From assembly GCA_025890175.1 (NCBI GenBank), contig JANPYM010000001.1, positions 3,760,971-3,824,970 on the forward strand: a stretch of 64,000 nucleotides of DNA, read 5' to 3'. The translations under genes were made by a program, and so were the position numbers. Numbering within the stretch: position 1 is the stretch's first letter; the number at the start of each line of letters is the position of its first letter. Below, in pieces: positions 44,350 through 57,100 of this stretch. The DNA is from Ciborinia camelliae (lineage: Eukaryota; Ascomycota; Leotiomycetes; Helotiales; Sclerotiniaceae). The notes beneath the pieces are model-generated. The model was given only the letters and a program-made list of their open reading frames with translations, was not told the DNA's origin and made no database searches.

Positions 44350-45678
44350 TTAGCGCCCTATCTTAAGCTTAAATAGCATACAAGGTTCAACCTTAGTTCC
44401 ATAGTAATTTCAAATACATCACACAACTTGCACCTTCACGTGATCTATCTAATTTCAACATATTTGAATGTACTTGAATGTACTTGAATATATTTGAATA
44501 TATTTGAATGTACTTGAATATATACATATGTATTTGATAGATAAATCCATCCATCCATCCATCCATCCATTCATCCATCCATCCATCCATCCATCCATCC
44601 ATCCATCCATCCATCCATTTATCCATCCATCCGAGTCAATACCAATATCAATATCTAGACTATATATATCCTTCCCATTCCATTCATTAGATAGATACCT
44701 ACCTACCTATTAAACAGTATCAATTATCGGGCTATCTATTGATTAGAAGGTTTTTCTTCCTTCCTTTCTTTTTTCCTTCCTTTCTTCCTCTTAAGATTTT
44801 ATTGAAACTTTTCCCTATAATTTCGTCTTTCGATTTCGTCTTTCGATTTCGTCTTTCGATTTCGTCTTTCGATTTCGTCTTTCGATTTCGTCTTTCGATT
44901 TCGTCTTTCGATTTCGTCTTTCGATTTCATCTTGAGATTTCACTCGAGATTGTATTGAAAAATTTGATTGAGAATTAAAGATCGGTGTTTATATATACAT
45001 TATTATAAAGAAAACCCTATCTATCTATCTATCTAGTATCTTCCCTCCTCATTACATCTCCTCCTTATTACATTCCAATTCCCCCATCCCCACCCCTATC
45101 TCTCCTTTATCCCTCCATCTTCCCTCCTCTCTTCCCTCCTCTCTTCCATCCTCTTTTCTTTTCTTTCTTCCTTTCTTTCTTCCTTTCTTTTTTCCCTCCT
45201 CTTTTCCCTTCCCCCTTCCCTCCTCTCTTCCCTCCTCTCTTCCCTCCTCTCTTCCCTCCTCTCTTCCCTCCTCTCTTCCCTCCTCTCTTCCCTCCTCTCT
45301 TCCCTCCTCTCTTCCCTCCTCTCTTCCCTCCTCTCTTCCCTTCATCTTTTCTCCTCTTTTCCCTTCATCTTCCCTCCTCTCTTCCCCCTATCCCCCTATC
45401 CCCTATCCCCTATCCCCTATCCCCCTATCCCCCTATCCCCTATCCCCTATCCCCCTATCCCCTATCCCCCTATCCCCCTATCCCCCTATCCCCCTATCCC
45501 CTCTTCACTCTTCCCTCCCCACCCCCTCCCCACCCCCTCCCCACCCCCTTCATTTTCCCTCCTCTCTGCCCCTTTCCCAATTTGAAAAAATATCTTATCT
45601 TACCTTTTATCATTACATCGTATCCCATCGTATCCCATTATACTGCATTATATTGCAATATATCGTATTGCTTTTAAT

Positions 45679-45736
<58 letters not shown>

Positions 45737-46638
45737 CACGAATCACAGTACAGCACACACCCCTTCCTTCACTTCCTTCACTTCTCTCACTTCTCTCACT
45801 TCTCTCACTTCTCTCACTTCTCTCACTTCTCTCACTTCTCTCACTTCTCTCACTTCTCTCACTTCTCTCACTTCTCTCACTTCTCTCACTTCTCTCACTT
45901 CTCTCACTTCTCTCACTTCTCTCACTTCTCTCACTTCTCTCACTTCTCCAATTCTCTTAGTTCTCAGTTCTCAATACCTATTAGGTATCTGTGAATATTT
46001 CATTTCATTGATTCATCTTAACTATCATCATCCCACCCCATCCCATCCCATCCCAACCCCATCCCATTCATCTCAATCCCCTCCCCCCAACCCCTCTTAA
46101 CCCCCCATCCCTCCCCATCCTCCCCTCACCCTTTCATCCCACCTCACCTCCCCAGTACCCCTTCCATCCCATCCCCCCACCTCCCCTCCACCCCCCAAAC
46201 CCCAAACCCCAAACCCTACCAAACAAAAAAACCGAAAACCCTGGTATATCCATTGCATTGCCTTACCCATCCTTTCAAACCCATCCTCTCAAACCCATCC
46301 TCTCAAACCCATCCTCTCAAACCCATCCTACCAAACCCATCCTATCAAACCCATCCTCTCAAACCCATCCTGTCAAGTGAATGCACGATTTAATCACCCC
46401 GGCCTGTGTAACTCCATAAAAAAAAGAAAGAGAAAGAAAAAGAAAAAAGAAAAAAGAAAAAAGGGAAAAAGAAAGAAAAAGAAAGAAGCCTCCTCCCATC
46501 CCATCCGGTTACACCCGATGAAAAATTCCCAAGTGACGGGTATGTATGATACAGTCGTAAAACCCCATTCCATTGCATTACATTGCATTCCACCCCTCCA
46601 CCCCTTTCCCCTTCCCCCCCCCATTTCCCCTCCCTCCT

Positions 46639-46648
46639 NNNNNNNNNN
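46639..46648. other. Assembly gap (10 N) between two copies of a 45-bp C-rich sequence
   Basis: The same sequence (CCCCTCCACCCCTTTCCCC... ending TTTCCCCTCCCTCCT) stands directly on both sides: 46593-46638 and 46649-46692, differing only in C-run length. This looks like one locus duplicated at two contig ends, or a longer tandem array that was not assembled. Confidence 0.9.
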
Positions 46649-46710
46649 CCCCTCCACCCCTTTCCCCTTCCCCCCCATTTCCCCTCCCTCCTACCCCCCC
46701 CATTATCCCC

Positions 46711-49300
46711 CTAAACAAAAATAACCACATTAACCCCCGCCGCATACGCCTCCCTCACCGCACACGCCACACAAGTCGACCCCAGCGCCGCCACCAGCGC
46801 ATTCAATCCCCAATGACTACACCAAGCCCTAGCCATACACGCATTATCAGCGACGCCCATGGCCTCGATAACCAGCACGGTATCCTGATCGACGCCCACC
46901 ATGAGCTGTTTAAAATCCCACGCGACATTCCGCAAATCGTAGCCCTCTTCCCACGACCCACGGACGCCCACCAATTCTTCCGGGGGCGGCGCCCATCCCA
47001 ACTGGAGATCTTCGTTGAGACCCGCGCCGCCGACGCCCGCCCAATTGTGTATGTCGAGCAATTGATTCATGCGAGCGATTTTGTAGACGTAGTCGAAGAA
47101 GAGAGCGTGGAGACCATTCGAGCAAGGCTGTGCCGTGATGAACGAAACATCATGGGCCAATCTCAACCAAACCGTCTGTCCCTTCCGAGCGAAAACCACG
47201 CACGCATCATAGTTAGGCGGTCGCTTGCCCATCTCGCTACTTCGCTTGGGGGAACCACCATCGAGCTGGGGGTGTGGTTTTGCCACGTCGAATGCCAATT
47301 TTTGGATCCGGATATTGTCTACGGGGGGTGAGAGGATATCGAGCATGGGCATGACGAATTCGCTAACAGGGTAGACGGGATCGCCTGGGTCAGGGGGACC
47401 TAGAGGATCGGAGCGAACCCGCATGCTTAGGACGTCGGTTTTGGTGATGACTTGAGGGGTCATACGTTGACGAATCCTTAAGACCTGAGTGCGATCGATA
47501 TCCGTAGAAGCGAGAGCCGGGCCAACCCAACCAGCAATCTCTTCACAAGTAGGAGCGAGAACTTTGCCAACGATGCAAGTAGATGCCCAGTATGTACTGC
47601 CTCTGTATTGGAAGCCAGAATTGGGATACATATGCGTAAGACCACCAAGGTCAGCACCTCCATCCTCATCGCAATCTATCAACGTGTTCATGAGAAGCCA
47701 TGGTTGAGTTGGTCCAGGTAGGATGAGGCCGGTACAAAAAGACATAGCGTCTGCAGAACGATCTTCGAGAGGTGAAGCATCCGGATCTACCTCTCTTAGA
47801 GCTTCATCTACCATAGCTAAATTAGGCCACTTCATAGCTCTCGAGAATTTACGCAAAGCCCTGACTTGTGATCTCTTTTTCAAAAGACGAAATTTAACTG
47901 TTTTAACGTTAGCATCTCTACCTCCAGGACCATCCAGCATGTGAAAACTTACTCTGCTGACGGTCATCACCAGTCTTGTACTTTTCAATCATCATGCACT
48001 CTCTCCACTTCTTAGCAACAGCTAAATCCCATGAGATCCAAGGTGGCAATTGTGCTAACAATCTCTCCTTGGCTTCTTCTGAATGATGCTTCGATTGAAT
48101 TCTCAATTCCAATTCCATACTCAATAACAATTGATGAAAGAAAGCTCGATATCTTCCATGATCAGAATATGCCTCATCAGCAAAGAATTTGGCCACAACA
48201 TGATTTTTAGGTTGGCTAAAATCAATCCAATCATGTCTTGACAACGCAATTATCAAATCCGCAATCTGTTTCTCCATCCCCTTTTTAGCGATGAACGACT
48301 TGTCGAGATCCTTGAGTAAGATTTTGTATAAATTCTTGTATAGCGTATCCTCACTTTCATCATCGATTCCACCTTCCAAATATATCAATCGATCCAATAT
48401 AATTTGCAATTCTACAACTCTCAGAGATTGAACCCCAGGATCGCGAAGTTCAATCGGGGCATGCGGATTGCCATTGATGCTGCACCAGTGATTCAACGTG
48501 ATCGTCCCACTAAACAAACCATAAGCAAAAGCCATACTTGGTTGCTCGAGGGTTTCCCATGGTCGATTTGCTTCACCAGATCCTGATAGTCGCATAGAAT
48601 CTGCCATGAATGCCCTACTAAAAACCTCCGCACGATCATTTCCAGCCCCTCCGTTTCCATTGCAGGTCGCATATAGCGCAAAGTATTCATCCGAAGCATG
48701 TGCAATTGGTTCCATCGTTCCTTTGAAAACAGGTACTCCGGTAGCAATCAATTGCATTGCTTTTCCTTGCGTCAATTCATCGTCGTTCGAATAACCAGCA
48801 GGTGGCCATTTCGTCAATGCTTTAGCTTTAGGCGCTCGTACACCCTCTTCCGTATATTTCGATGATTTACCCGTGCTAGGTCTTGCATGCTGTGGCGAAC
48901 GAGAGGTAGAAGTACTTGGCTTGTTCGAATGATGTCTTTTCGGAGAAACAGAATGCGATTCGTCATCCACGCGATGTCGATGATCTGTATGAGGTGAACG
49001 AGAAGTAGAGGTGCTCAATTTGACCGAATGATGTCTTCGAGGATTTTCATCATATTCGCGATCTCTGCCATCGGGATGTCCATGTCTGCGAGGAGAAGTA
49101 GAGCCATATCCGCCATCGCCCTCCCCATCATCTACATCCCTCGATTGCTTCTCTCGATTTCTCCTCCTCCGCCGATGTTTTCTTCGTTCTCTCCTCGGTC
49201 TCTGTTCAGGGTCCTCCTCAACTTTTTGCGCCAACTCTGGTTCCTCCACACTCTTCTTCTTTCCCTTTAGTAAGCTAGCGATCGTGTTCTTTACACCCAT
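46711..49300 (-). CDS. Unidentified 844-residue protein with Arg/His/Ser-rich N-terminus
   Basis: Two exons (49300-47953 and 47897-46711) are joined across a 55-nt intron with GTAAGT donor, GCTAACG branch site and ACAG acceptor. The N-terminus MGVKNTIASLLKGKKKS is followed by a basic, disordered region (about 30-160) with RRERRKHRRRRRNREK and a duplicated phrase, RRHHSVKLSTSTSRSP and KRHHSNKPSTSTSRSP. The rest looks globular, with a hydrophobic alpha/beta pattern (MAFAYGLFSGTITLNHWCSI, VVELQIILDRLIYLEGG, WPNLAMVDEALREVD, NTLIDCDEDGGADLGGLTHM, DTVLVIEAMGVADNACMARA). No catalytic motif or known domain is recognised. The N-terminus could carry nuclear localisation signals. The frame ends 20 bp from the satellite field and has normal codon use, so it looks like a real lineage-restricted gene. 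Confidence 0.8.
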
Positions 49301-50093
49301 TGTGTGTCTCTCTTCCTATCTCTCTCACTTTTCCCTTGTTAAATTAGAAAATCTTCGATCTCCAAATCCTTAGATCTTCTAGCATCGATTCCGATCAGTA
49401 TTCGTCTTCGTCTTCAATGTTCGATTCGATCTCCGATTCATAAAGTCCATAGGTTCTCAAGTCCAAATCTTGTGTAACGAATTCCTCAAATCCTCAAAAA
49501 CAGTAACAAGGCTGAGTTACACACACCTCTCAAGTAATAATAAAAAATCAGGTTGTAATTCTCGAGGGACACCCCGGTCTTCATACAGACGACCATATAA
49601 ACCGATTCGGCAGTTCCTCAAGAGAAAACCACATCATACTTAGACAGATCTCTCTAGAAATCCAAATGGTGGACATTGTCTGTCTTCATGACAAAAATTG
49701 AACAACAAATGATGTTCTCATAACTCCACTGTAGCCTTCTCGGGCCTTGTCCCTTACATCCCTATCTTTCGGCTATCTTTCGGCTATTCTACGGTAAAGC
49801 AACACATATGCTTGATGAAGTTGATCTACTACATAGGTACCTAGGTATTGATGTACCAACTAACAGAAGTCACAGAGTGACCTATATTGCTGCAGGTGTT
49901 CTCACATCTTGTGTCATGTCATTTAATACCAAGGTGAATATTCAATTAGTACTATGTTTTAATCTATTTACTTTTCAATTGACCTAACAGCTAGCTAACA
50001 GCTAGTTAACAACTTTAGTGTACATATGCAGTTTTGAAGCTGCAGCTCGGAATATACAGCCAAGGGATCCACTACCCCTCATCATCCATCCAT
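49301..50093. other. Intergenic, no gene seen
   Basis: About 790 bp: promoter of the 844-residue gene (with pyrimidine-rich TCTCTCTTCC leader) and the 3' region of the VTC gene. AGGTACCTAGGTA occurs near 49838-49850. No coding frame. Confidence 0.45.
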
Positions 50094-52527
50094 CTAGAGA
50101 TCAATCTTGAAACCCTCCATGGTTTGATTACCTAATACCATATTGGTTGAATCAAGTCCATCCTCTCGGTACTTTTCCATAGCTTGTCGATACTACACGC
50201 ATATTAGTTAAACATCCTATATGGTTATACCTACGTTTCTGTAGAAGCTTACCTTGAAGAAGAAATTGAGCAATAAGGAAATCATGAGAGCAGCGCTGAC
50301 AATCATTGGTCCAATCAAATTATCGAAATCTTTTCCGCTTCTTGCAACAATCATCGCTCGCCGCGTGTAGTGCATCCAGTAGCCCCAGCATCCAGCAAAA
50401 ATAGCAATGATAATGTATGCAATACCCATAGCCTCTGCAATTTCATCCTCCCCTGCAGCTGTGTATAAGCTAACAGCAAGTGATCCTAATAATATGCATA
50501 TGTGCTGCCACTTCAAAAATGTACGTTCGTTGGCCAGCCAAACCTTGGGTTCGACTTGTAAAGGACCTGAATCCTTGATGTATTGGGTGGGTTTAGTAAC
50601 GCCTGGAGGTAATTGAACACTTCTCGATCGACGCGATTGGGCATAACGCGAGAGGGAGAAAGATGGAAACACAGATGCCAAGGTGCCATATCCACCTTGG
50701 TCATTCGAATCCCCAGCTTCTTCTTCATCGTTCCCGGCATCTCCAGAAGGGGCGGGACCATCCAGATGGGATCTTCTACCGGCTCTCTCCTCAGCGATCA
50801 TTCTCTCCTGCATATACGACTTGCCTACTGGGGAGCTAACAGCGGGTTTGAAACTTGTGCCTGCTTTATGGGAAGTCCCTAAGAAGCTACCAGCTACGAG
50901 ATCGTTCTCGGCCTGTTTTGCTTTTCGGGATTGATCTTCTTCGAATGCCGCTTGTGGGTCTTTGCGAATATCATCCGTCAAGTCTCCATGCCATGAAGGA
51001 TAATCGTTGACATTATCTTCGAATAGAGATACGGCACCTTGAAGAAATTTTGAGAAACCTGGGGCTGCGTACACAAGATGCGAGCCCATCAAATCCTGTA
51101 CCCATTGAGGCTGCTTCTTTGTTGCATCATCCTTAACCTTGATTTCTAACACCGAATATGGAAACCTCGATATTTCACCTGAGTTTATGTTACTGAATGG
51201 ATACGACATGGCACTACTATCAATATCGCGTCGATGCCAGCTCTTGGGATCTCTGCAAGGTCGGTCCTCGTCTATACAATCTTCCCGAATGAATGCCAAT
51301 TGAGTATCGATAGATATCCTGACTTTGTCATCCAGAGGCTTTTGAAAGGCAGTCCGTGTGTAATTAGCTCGTAGGATTGGTTGAAGGCCATTCTTCTTGA
51401 TAAGTGATTGGATATCGTCTACGGTTTTCTTGAATGTATCGATTCTTGCTTCTGGCTGTCCTTGTCGTTCCATCTTTTGTATACTCTTCTCCATCTTATA
51501 TTCGCCTTTGATAAAAGCATTGACATACTTTTCCTTTATCAGAAGCTTCTTTTCTTCGCTGGTGCCATTTTCATGTACAATCTTCTGTTCGAAGTGAAGC
51601 TCTGGATTGTCCTTCAGTTGGCCATACCATCTTATGCGCAATGATGCAGCATCTTCCTTCTTTTCTCTCTTTTGGTCATACAGCGTGAAGTCTGGGCTAT
51701 CGAAATAAAGGGAGTTAAGGGTCGGGTCGGCTTGGGGTTCGGGACTTTTCGAGGACGGTTCGCTATATACCACAGCTGGAAGTCGACGGAGGATATAGGT
51801 TTTGACCTCCAGAAGATTGTCAGGGTGAACCCAAACTACAAAAGGTTCATTAGCGTACAGGATCATCTAGGGTCTTCGCATACTTACACTTATAGGCAGT
51901 ACACTTCTCCGGCGTTTGTGATTGAGATTGCCCATCAGAGGACGAAGTCGCAGCAGGGTCCGAGTTATCGTCCAGCTGTTGGCGAACAACGAAGTACATC
52001 ATTGACAATTGATTGAGCAATGCCGAATAACCCTGTTCCGAATTGAAAGGCCTCTTCTGCAGGCTCATTTGTACCATTGGCCTAATCTTGTAGTTGTTAC
52101 CTCTCTTTCGATCATGTTTCTTGACAATCTTTAAGAAGGCAGTATAATTGATGCTGCTATATTTCTTTAATTCCTTCGTGTCATTGATGATAGCATCAAG
52201 CTCCTCCTCAATCTTTCTGAAATTCGTGGTTGAAACATCGTCTTTTGATTTTCCATCTTCTGGTGCGAGGTCTTTGAGCTTCTCTTCAGTCGCATTAGCA
52301 CGCTCCTCCAATTTTTTAAAGGTAGAAGCTTGGAAAGATGCTATCTTTTCGAGTTGAACGTTCAGGATCTCTTCGCAGAATTTCGTTTCGTCATCTGCGG
52401 TCCATGGCCTATCGTCACCTTCAGATGCCGAATCTTCTCGTAGGAGGTTCTTAAGTTTCGCATAATCGATATATTGACTTTTCCATGGCGGATATATTGA
52501 TTTCTTCAATGTCTGACCGAAACGCAT
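50094..52527 (-). CDS. Vacuolar transporter chaperone (VTC) subunit: SPX, polyphosphate-polymerase-like and membrane domains
   Basis: Three exons (52527-51888, 51835-50253, 50192-50094) encode 773 residues. An SPX domain comes first (MRFGQTLKKSIYPPWKSQYI, then NYTAFLKIVKKHDRKRG); SPX domains sense inositol pyrophosphates. The central tunnel-fold VTC domain starts FWVHPDNLLEVKTYIL at 214. It has SLRIRWYG with the paired Arg at 280 and 282, VRISIDTQLAFIRED, and FPYSVLEIKVKD. Three membrane helices close the protein at about 658-675, 684-703 and 720-741, with a cytosolic or lumenal tail DGLDSTNMVLGNQT. The VTC complex makes polyphosphate from ATP at the vacuole membrane and moves it inside. Sequence flavour (KEKYV, KMEKSIQKM, RPCRDP.SWHRRDID) suggests the VTC2/VTC3 type more than catalytic VTC4, but the paralogue is not settled. 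A Pho4-type E-box lies upstream. Confidence 0.93.
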
Positions 52528-54104
52528 GTTGAGTGTGAATTGATTTTGTTGTTGATTTGATAAATGAGAGGGAGAGTGGAATGGGAGGTTGGAAAGATTT
52601 GTTGGTATGGTATGGTATGATATGAAGCTTATTACAATGTGAAAGTTGGAGCTTGGTGGTTGGTTATTTTAAAACCTTATTCAATAACAAAAATTGAAAT
52701 CAAATGCAAATAATTATTAAATAAATAAATCAATACCTATAAAAGTCTGCCTGCCAGTTAAAATAATACTTTGATACATATATATATATATATAAGTCCT
52801 AGGTATATACCTAGTATATATGTAACATTATTACTGTATATATAAATTGACAATCTAGATTATATCTACCTAGCTACCTAGGTTAGGTAAGGTAGGTAGT
52901 ACTCACCACCGTAGAGCTTCCAAGGCTACCTAGTATTAACCCATTTGAATTACTCGTACCTTAACCCTTCTCCACTCACCCTCCACCCACGTGCATAAAA
53001 GATCGCATATGATTTGCACCTGTCCAACCATCAACCACCAACCACCAGCCATCCACCAACCAACCAACCAACCAGCCATCAACCAGTCCGATTACCAGGG
53101 CCGGGCCAGGTAAAATTGGATTACCCATAATCCAATCAATAGAATATCCGATCCGTACGGTCCGTACCCTTACCCTTACCCTTACCCATTACCTAACGTC
53201 TCCACTACGGACTACGGACTACGGACGGATAGATGGATGAGCTTCCCGGCCTATCAATATATACTCCGTACATACCTAGTAAGTATAAATCCATATAAAT
53301 CCATATAAATCCACCAATAATAATAATAGTACCTAGTACCTAGTATTAGATACGATATATATAGATACCTATACAACCACCTAGGTAAATAAATAGATAC
53401 TTTCAAAAAACCAAATTCCGATTAAACCCCCCCCCCAAAAAAAAATGGAAATTTACCTTAGAGGTTGTGATCTAACTCAAGTGTTGTAATTGCTATAATA
53501 AAATAAGTGTTGATTTGAATGATAGGTAGATAGGTAGCGATGTATATCATAAATTCCTATCAATTCAGATTATCTAATCACAGTATATTCCTATACATAG
53601 GTAGGTACTGACTATACTCAGAAGAACTAATTTCTCAACCTCGAATTTTCATTTAATATAAACGTTGGATTTCTTCCTCTGCTTACTTGCTTATTTGCTT
53701 GCTTGCTCATTTGCTTGCTCACTCGCAATACATCTATGTACAATCAAAGCAATCGAGGTAACGCGAACCACTCTAACTCCCATCCAACAATCATCATCAT
53801 TCCAGTCCAACCCCCCTAAAGAAGCATTTGCAGTCGCTGGTATCGTAAAAAAAAGCATAATCATCAAAAAGCCATATTGCAATATTTGATGACCCCTGAC
53901 CCCCATTCCCATTTTTCTTCCATGAACAGCGCATATACGGTATCCATCCATTGATACTTTTGAATCCCAGTAATGCCAGAAATATGCTTTTGATATGTCC
54001 ATTCCAAAAAAAATGTAAATATTCGCACCACTACATTGTAAGTGTCATTGTAGATGTGTTGAATTTTGATTATTTTATGTGTAGGTGCGTGGGTATGTTG
54101 TTTT
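52528..54104. other. Intergenic with simple repeats
   Basis: About 1.6 kb. The first half is VTC promoter, with a TA run near 52778-52794, CCTAGGTA words, a C/A-rich CAACCAACCA run (53020-53090), and a CCCTTA triplicate near 53165-53185. A poly-C/poly-A step lies at 53426-53445. The last part is the 3' flank of glutamate synthase. No gene seen. Confidence 0.5.
52988..52993 (-). promoter_or_regulatory. CACGTG E-box with Pho4-type flank upstream of the VTC gene
   Basis: On the strand of the VTC gene this reads GCACGTGGG, 461 bp before its ATG. CACGTGGG is the preferred site of yeast Pho4; Neurospora NUC-1 binds CACGTG. VTC genes are phosphate-regulon members in yeast, so the location makes sense, but a 6-bp site also occurs by chance several times in this window. 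Confidence 0.45.
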
Positions 54105-57100
54105 TTATGTCGCAGCCGCAATGACTTGGATAGGAGCACGCTCAGCACCGCCTGAAATCTCACGTTGAGGACCTCGGGCTAGAATTTCTGATGCATTGCC
54201 CTTAACAATGCCACCAGTGACAGGCAAAGAGGTAGATCCCTCCAAGAAGCGATCACACTCTCTAGCACATTGTCTACCTTCGTTGATACCCCTGAATTTG
54301 TTAGCAAATTGATCAAAATTTGGGTTTATAATGTGACTTACCAAACGATGAGAGATTGTCCACGGCGACAATCTCCTGCGGCGAAGATACCCTCAACATT
54401 GGTGGAGTATTTTCCAGGAGCTGTCTTGACATTCTTACGACCGTCCTTCTCAATGTCATCACCAAGAACACGATCTTCGGGACCAAGGAAACCCATAGAT
54501 AAGAGAACGAGATCAGCTGGGAAGAATTGTTGGGAGCCTTCGATCTTCTTCATGTCCCAACCACCAGTGGAAGACTTGGTCCATTCGACGCGAATAGTGT
54601 TGATGCCCTTGACCTTTCCAGTTCCATCGTCAACGAACTCTTCAGACATGACACAGTATTCACGAGGATCCTTGCCCATGTGTTGCTTAACCTCAGTGTG
54701 TCCGTAGTCAACACGGTAAACACGTGGCCATTGTGGCCATGGGTTATCCCGGGCACGCTCATTTGGTGGCTGGGGTAAAAGTTCGAAGTTGGTGACTGAC
54801 TTGGCACCGTGTCTAACGGAAGTACCAATGCAATCGTTTCCAGTATCACCACCACCAATGACAACAACATGCTTATCTTTGGCTGAAATATATTGATCAT
54901 CAGCAAGCTCAGAGTCAAGCAGAGACTTGGTGTTTCGGTGCAAAAATTGCATGGCGAAGTGAATGCCCTCGAGACTTCGGTTCTTAATTGGGAGATCACG
55001 AGCGACAGTGGCTCCAGTAGCAATGACTACGGCGTCATTTTCGGCCTTAAGATCCATAAGTTGAACATCTTGGCCAACTGCAACGTTAGTCTTGAATATG
55101 ATTCCCTCAGCAGCCATGAAATCTGTACGGCGCTTGACAATCTTTTTGTCAAGCTTCATGTTTGGAATTCCGTACATCAAAAGACCTCCAGCACGGTCAG
55201 CACGTTCGTAGACAGTGACTTTGTGACCAGCTTTGTTGAGTTGATCGGCGCAAGCAAGACCAGCTGGTCCGGAACCAATTACGGCAATGGTCTTTCCAGT
55301 GCGAACCTTTGGTTCTTGTGGAATCATCCAGCCCATGTCGAATCCACGGTCAATGATGGCACATTCGATGGACTTAATTCCAACAGGATCTTCGTTGATA
55401 CCAAGCACACATGCACCTTCGCAAGGAGCAGGGCAGACGCGACCAGTAAACTCTGGGAAGTTGTTGGTCATGAGGAGGCGGTTAAGAGCATCTCTCCATT
55501 GATTTTGAAATACTAATTCGTTCCACTTGGGAATGATGTTGGAGATTGGGCAACCCGAATCAGATTGGCAGAATGGAACACCACAGTCCATGCAACGAGC
55601 AGCTTGATATTTGAGTTCATCTTCGTCAAGACGCTTGGAAAGTTCTGCCCAGTCTCGAGTTCGAGTCTTGGCCGAGCGATATTTCTCAGATCGACGTTGA
55701 TACTTCATAAAACCCTTAGTTTTATCCAAAACCAAAGATCTCTTCTTTTCAACAGCGGCATCGCCAATAGTCTCTTCGATATCCTGGAGATCGGATGGTT
55801 TCTTGTTTTCCTTTTGGTTCTTCTCGTGAAGTTCACGGGCTGGGTTTCCTGGAAGGAATGGCAAAGCAAATCTTGCCTTTTTGGCTTCAGCAGCTTTCTT
55901 AGCTTCTTCTTGAAGGACACGCTTGTAGTCAACAGGCAAAACCTTGACGAATCGACGTAGTGCTCTGTTGAAATCAAGAAGGATACGGGCAGCGAGCTCA
56001 GAGCCAGTGTAGTGGTGGTGATCTTCGATCAAGCTGCGAACGAATGCAATCTCAGCCGGATCGTCAATGCCTGAAGCTTCGACCATCTCTGTGTTCAGCT
56101 TGGACATGAAATCTTGCTGGATGTCGAGAATGTAGGCAATACCACCAGACATACCGGCAGCGAAGTTGCGTCCAGTTGAACCCAAAATAAGAACACGACC
56201 ACCAGTCATGTACTCGCAACCATGGTCACCAACACCCTCAACTACTGCTGTGGCGCCAGAATTTCGGACAGCGAATCTCTCAGCGGCGACACCACGGAAG
56301 AAGACGGTTCCACTGGTCGCACCGTAAAGACAAACGTTACCAACGATAACGTTCTCTTCAGCCTTGAAAACAGCGGAACGAGGTGGGTAAACAATCAAAC
56401 GACCTCCCGAAAGACCCTTTCCTACGTAGTCATTTGCGTCACCCTCAAGCTCTAGGGTAACACCAGGAGCAAGGAATGCACCAAATGATTGACCAGCAGA
56501 TCCCTTAATATTGACATGAACGGTATCCATGGGCAATCCATCCTCGCCATATCTCTTAGAAATTTGGTATGACAAAGAGGTACCCATAGCACGATCAGTG
56601 TTGACAATATCGCACTCGATTCGCGATGGAAGACCCTTATCTAAAGTTAACTCTGCTTCAGAAATCAACTTGTTATCCAGGCGGACGTAAAGTCGGTGAT
56701 CCTGTTTGCGGACATTGAAGGTAGCAACTCCGGGTCTGAGCTTATGAGCGGGAGTAAGGATGAGAGAGAGATCGATGTTGCTAGTCTTCTTTGTGCGAAG
56801 ATCATCCCGTACTCTTAGACATTCAGCATGCCCAACCATCTCATTGATAGTTCTAAAACCAAGCTTTGCCATGATGGCTCTAAGCTCATTCGCAATGTAG
56901 TAGAAGCTACAAAATCGGCGAGTCAGTAATTGCCTATTGAAGAAGAGCTTGGGGTAGGATGAGAAATAAAAACTGTATGGAGAACGGAGAGGATACGAGG
57001 TTGAAGTCCCCTGGGGGGGTTGCAATATGAAATGGCTGATTTTGCTTACAAGTTAATAACATGCTCTGGGGTACCCTGGAACTTCTGGCGCAATTCGGGA

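Larger units (their letters stand above)
43642..46710. repeat. Three-kilobase field of microsatellites and minisatellites
   Basis: Between the OB-fold gene and an unrelated minus-strand gene almost all sequence is simple repeat: GAAA (43722-43745), TTGAT variants (43816-43862), TTGA (44006-44086), an 11-12 bp CTTGAATATA family (44186-44282 and 44461-44524), ATCC (44549-44629), 13-bp TTTCGTCTTTCGA (44820-44935), 12-bp TTCCCTCCTCTC (about 45120-45345), CCCCTATC (45386-45500), CATATA (45678-45736), 9-bp ACTTCTCTC (45779-45945), 14-bp CAAACCCATCCTCT (46264-46374), then A/G- and C-rich tracts. From about 45,040 to 46,375 the + strand is almost all pyrimidine outside the CATATA block. Open frames here are by-products of repeat length and are not genes. 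Confidence 0.9.

Noticed and set aside
44393..44713. Asp/Gly/Trp/Met and Ile/His/Pro repeat frames
   Set aside because: Translations of the ATCC tetranucleotide array on both strands.
45052..45994. Glu/Arg and His/Phe/Ser repeat frames of about 100 codons
   Set aside because: Pure translations of 9- and 12-bp minisatellites whose unit is a multiple of three; no splice or start support.
53160..53190. CCCTTA repeats resembling a telomere
   Set aside because: The unit is CCCTTA, not CCCTAA, only about three copies, and it lies between ordinary genes.
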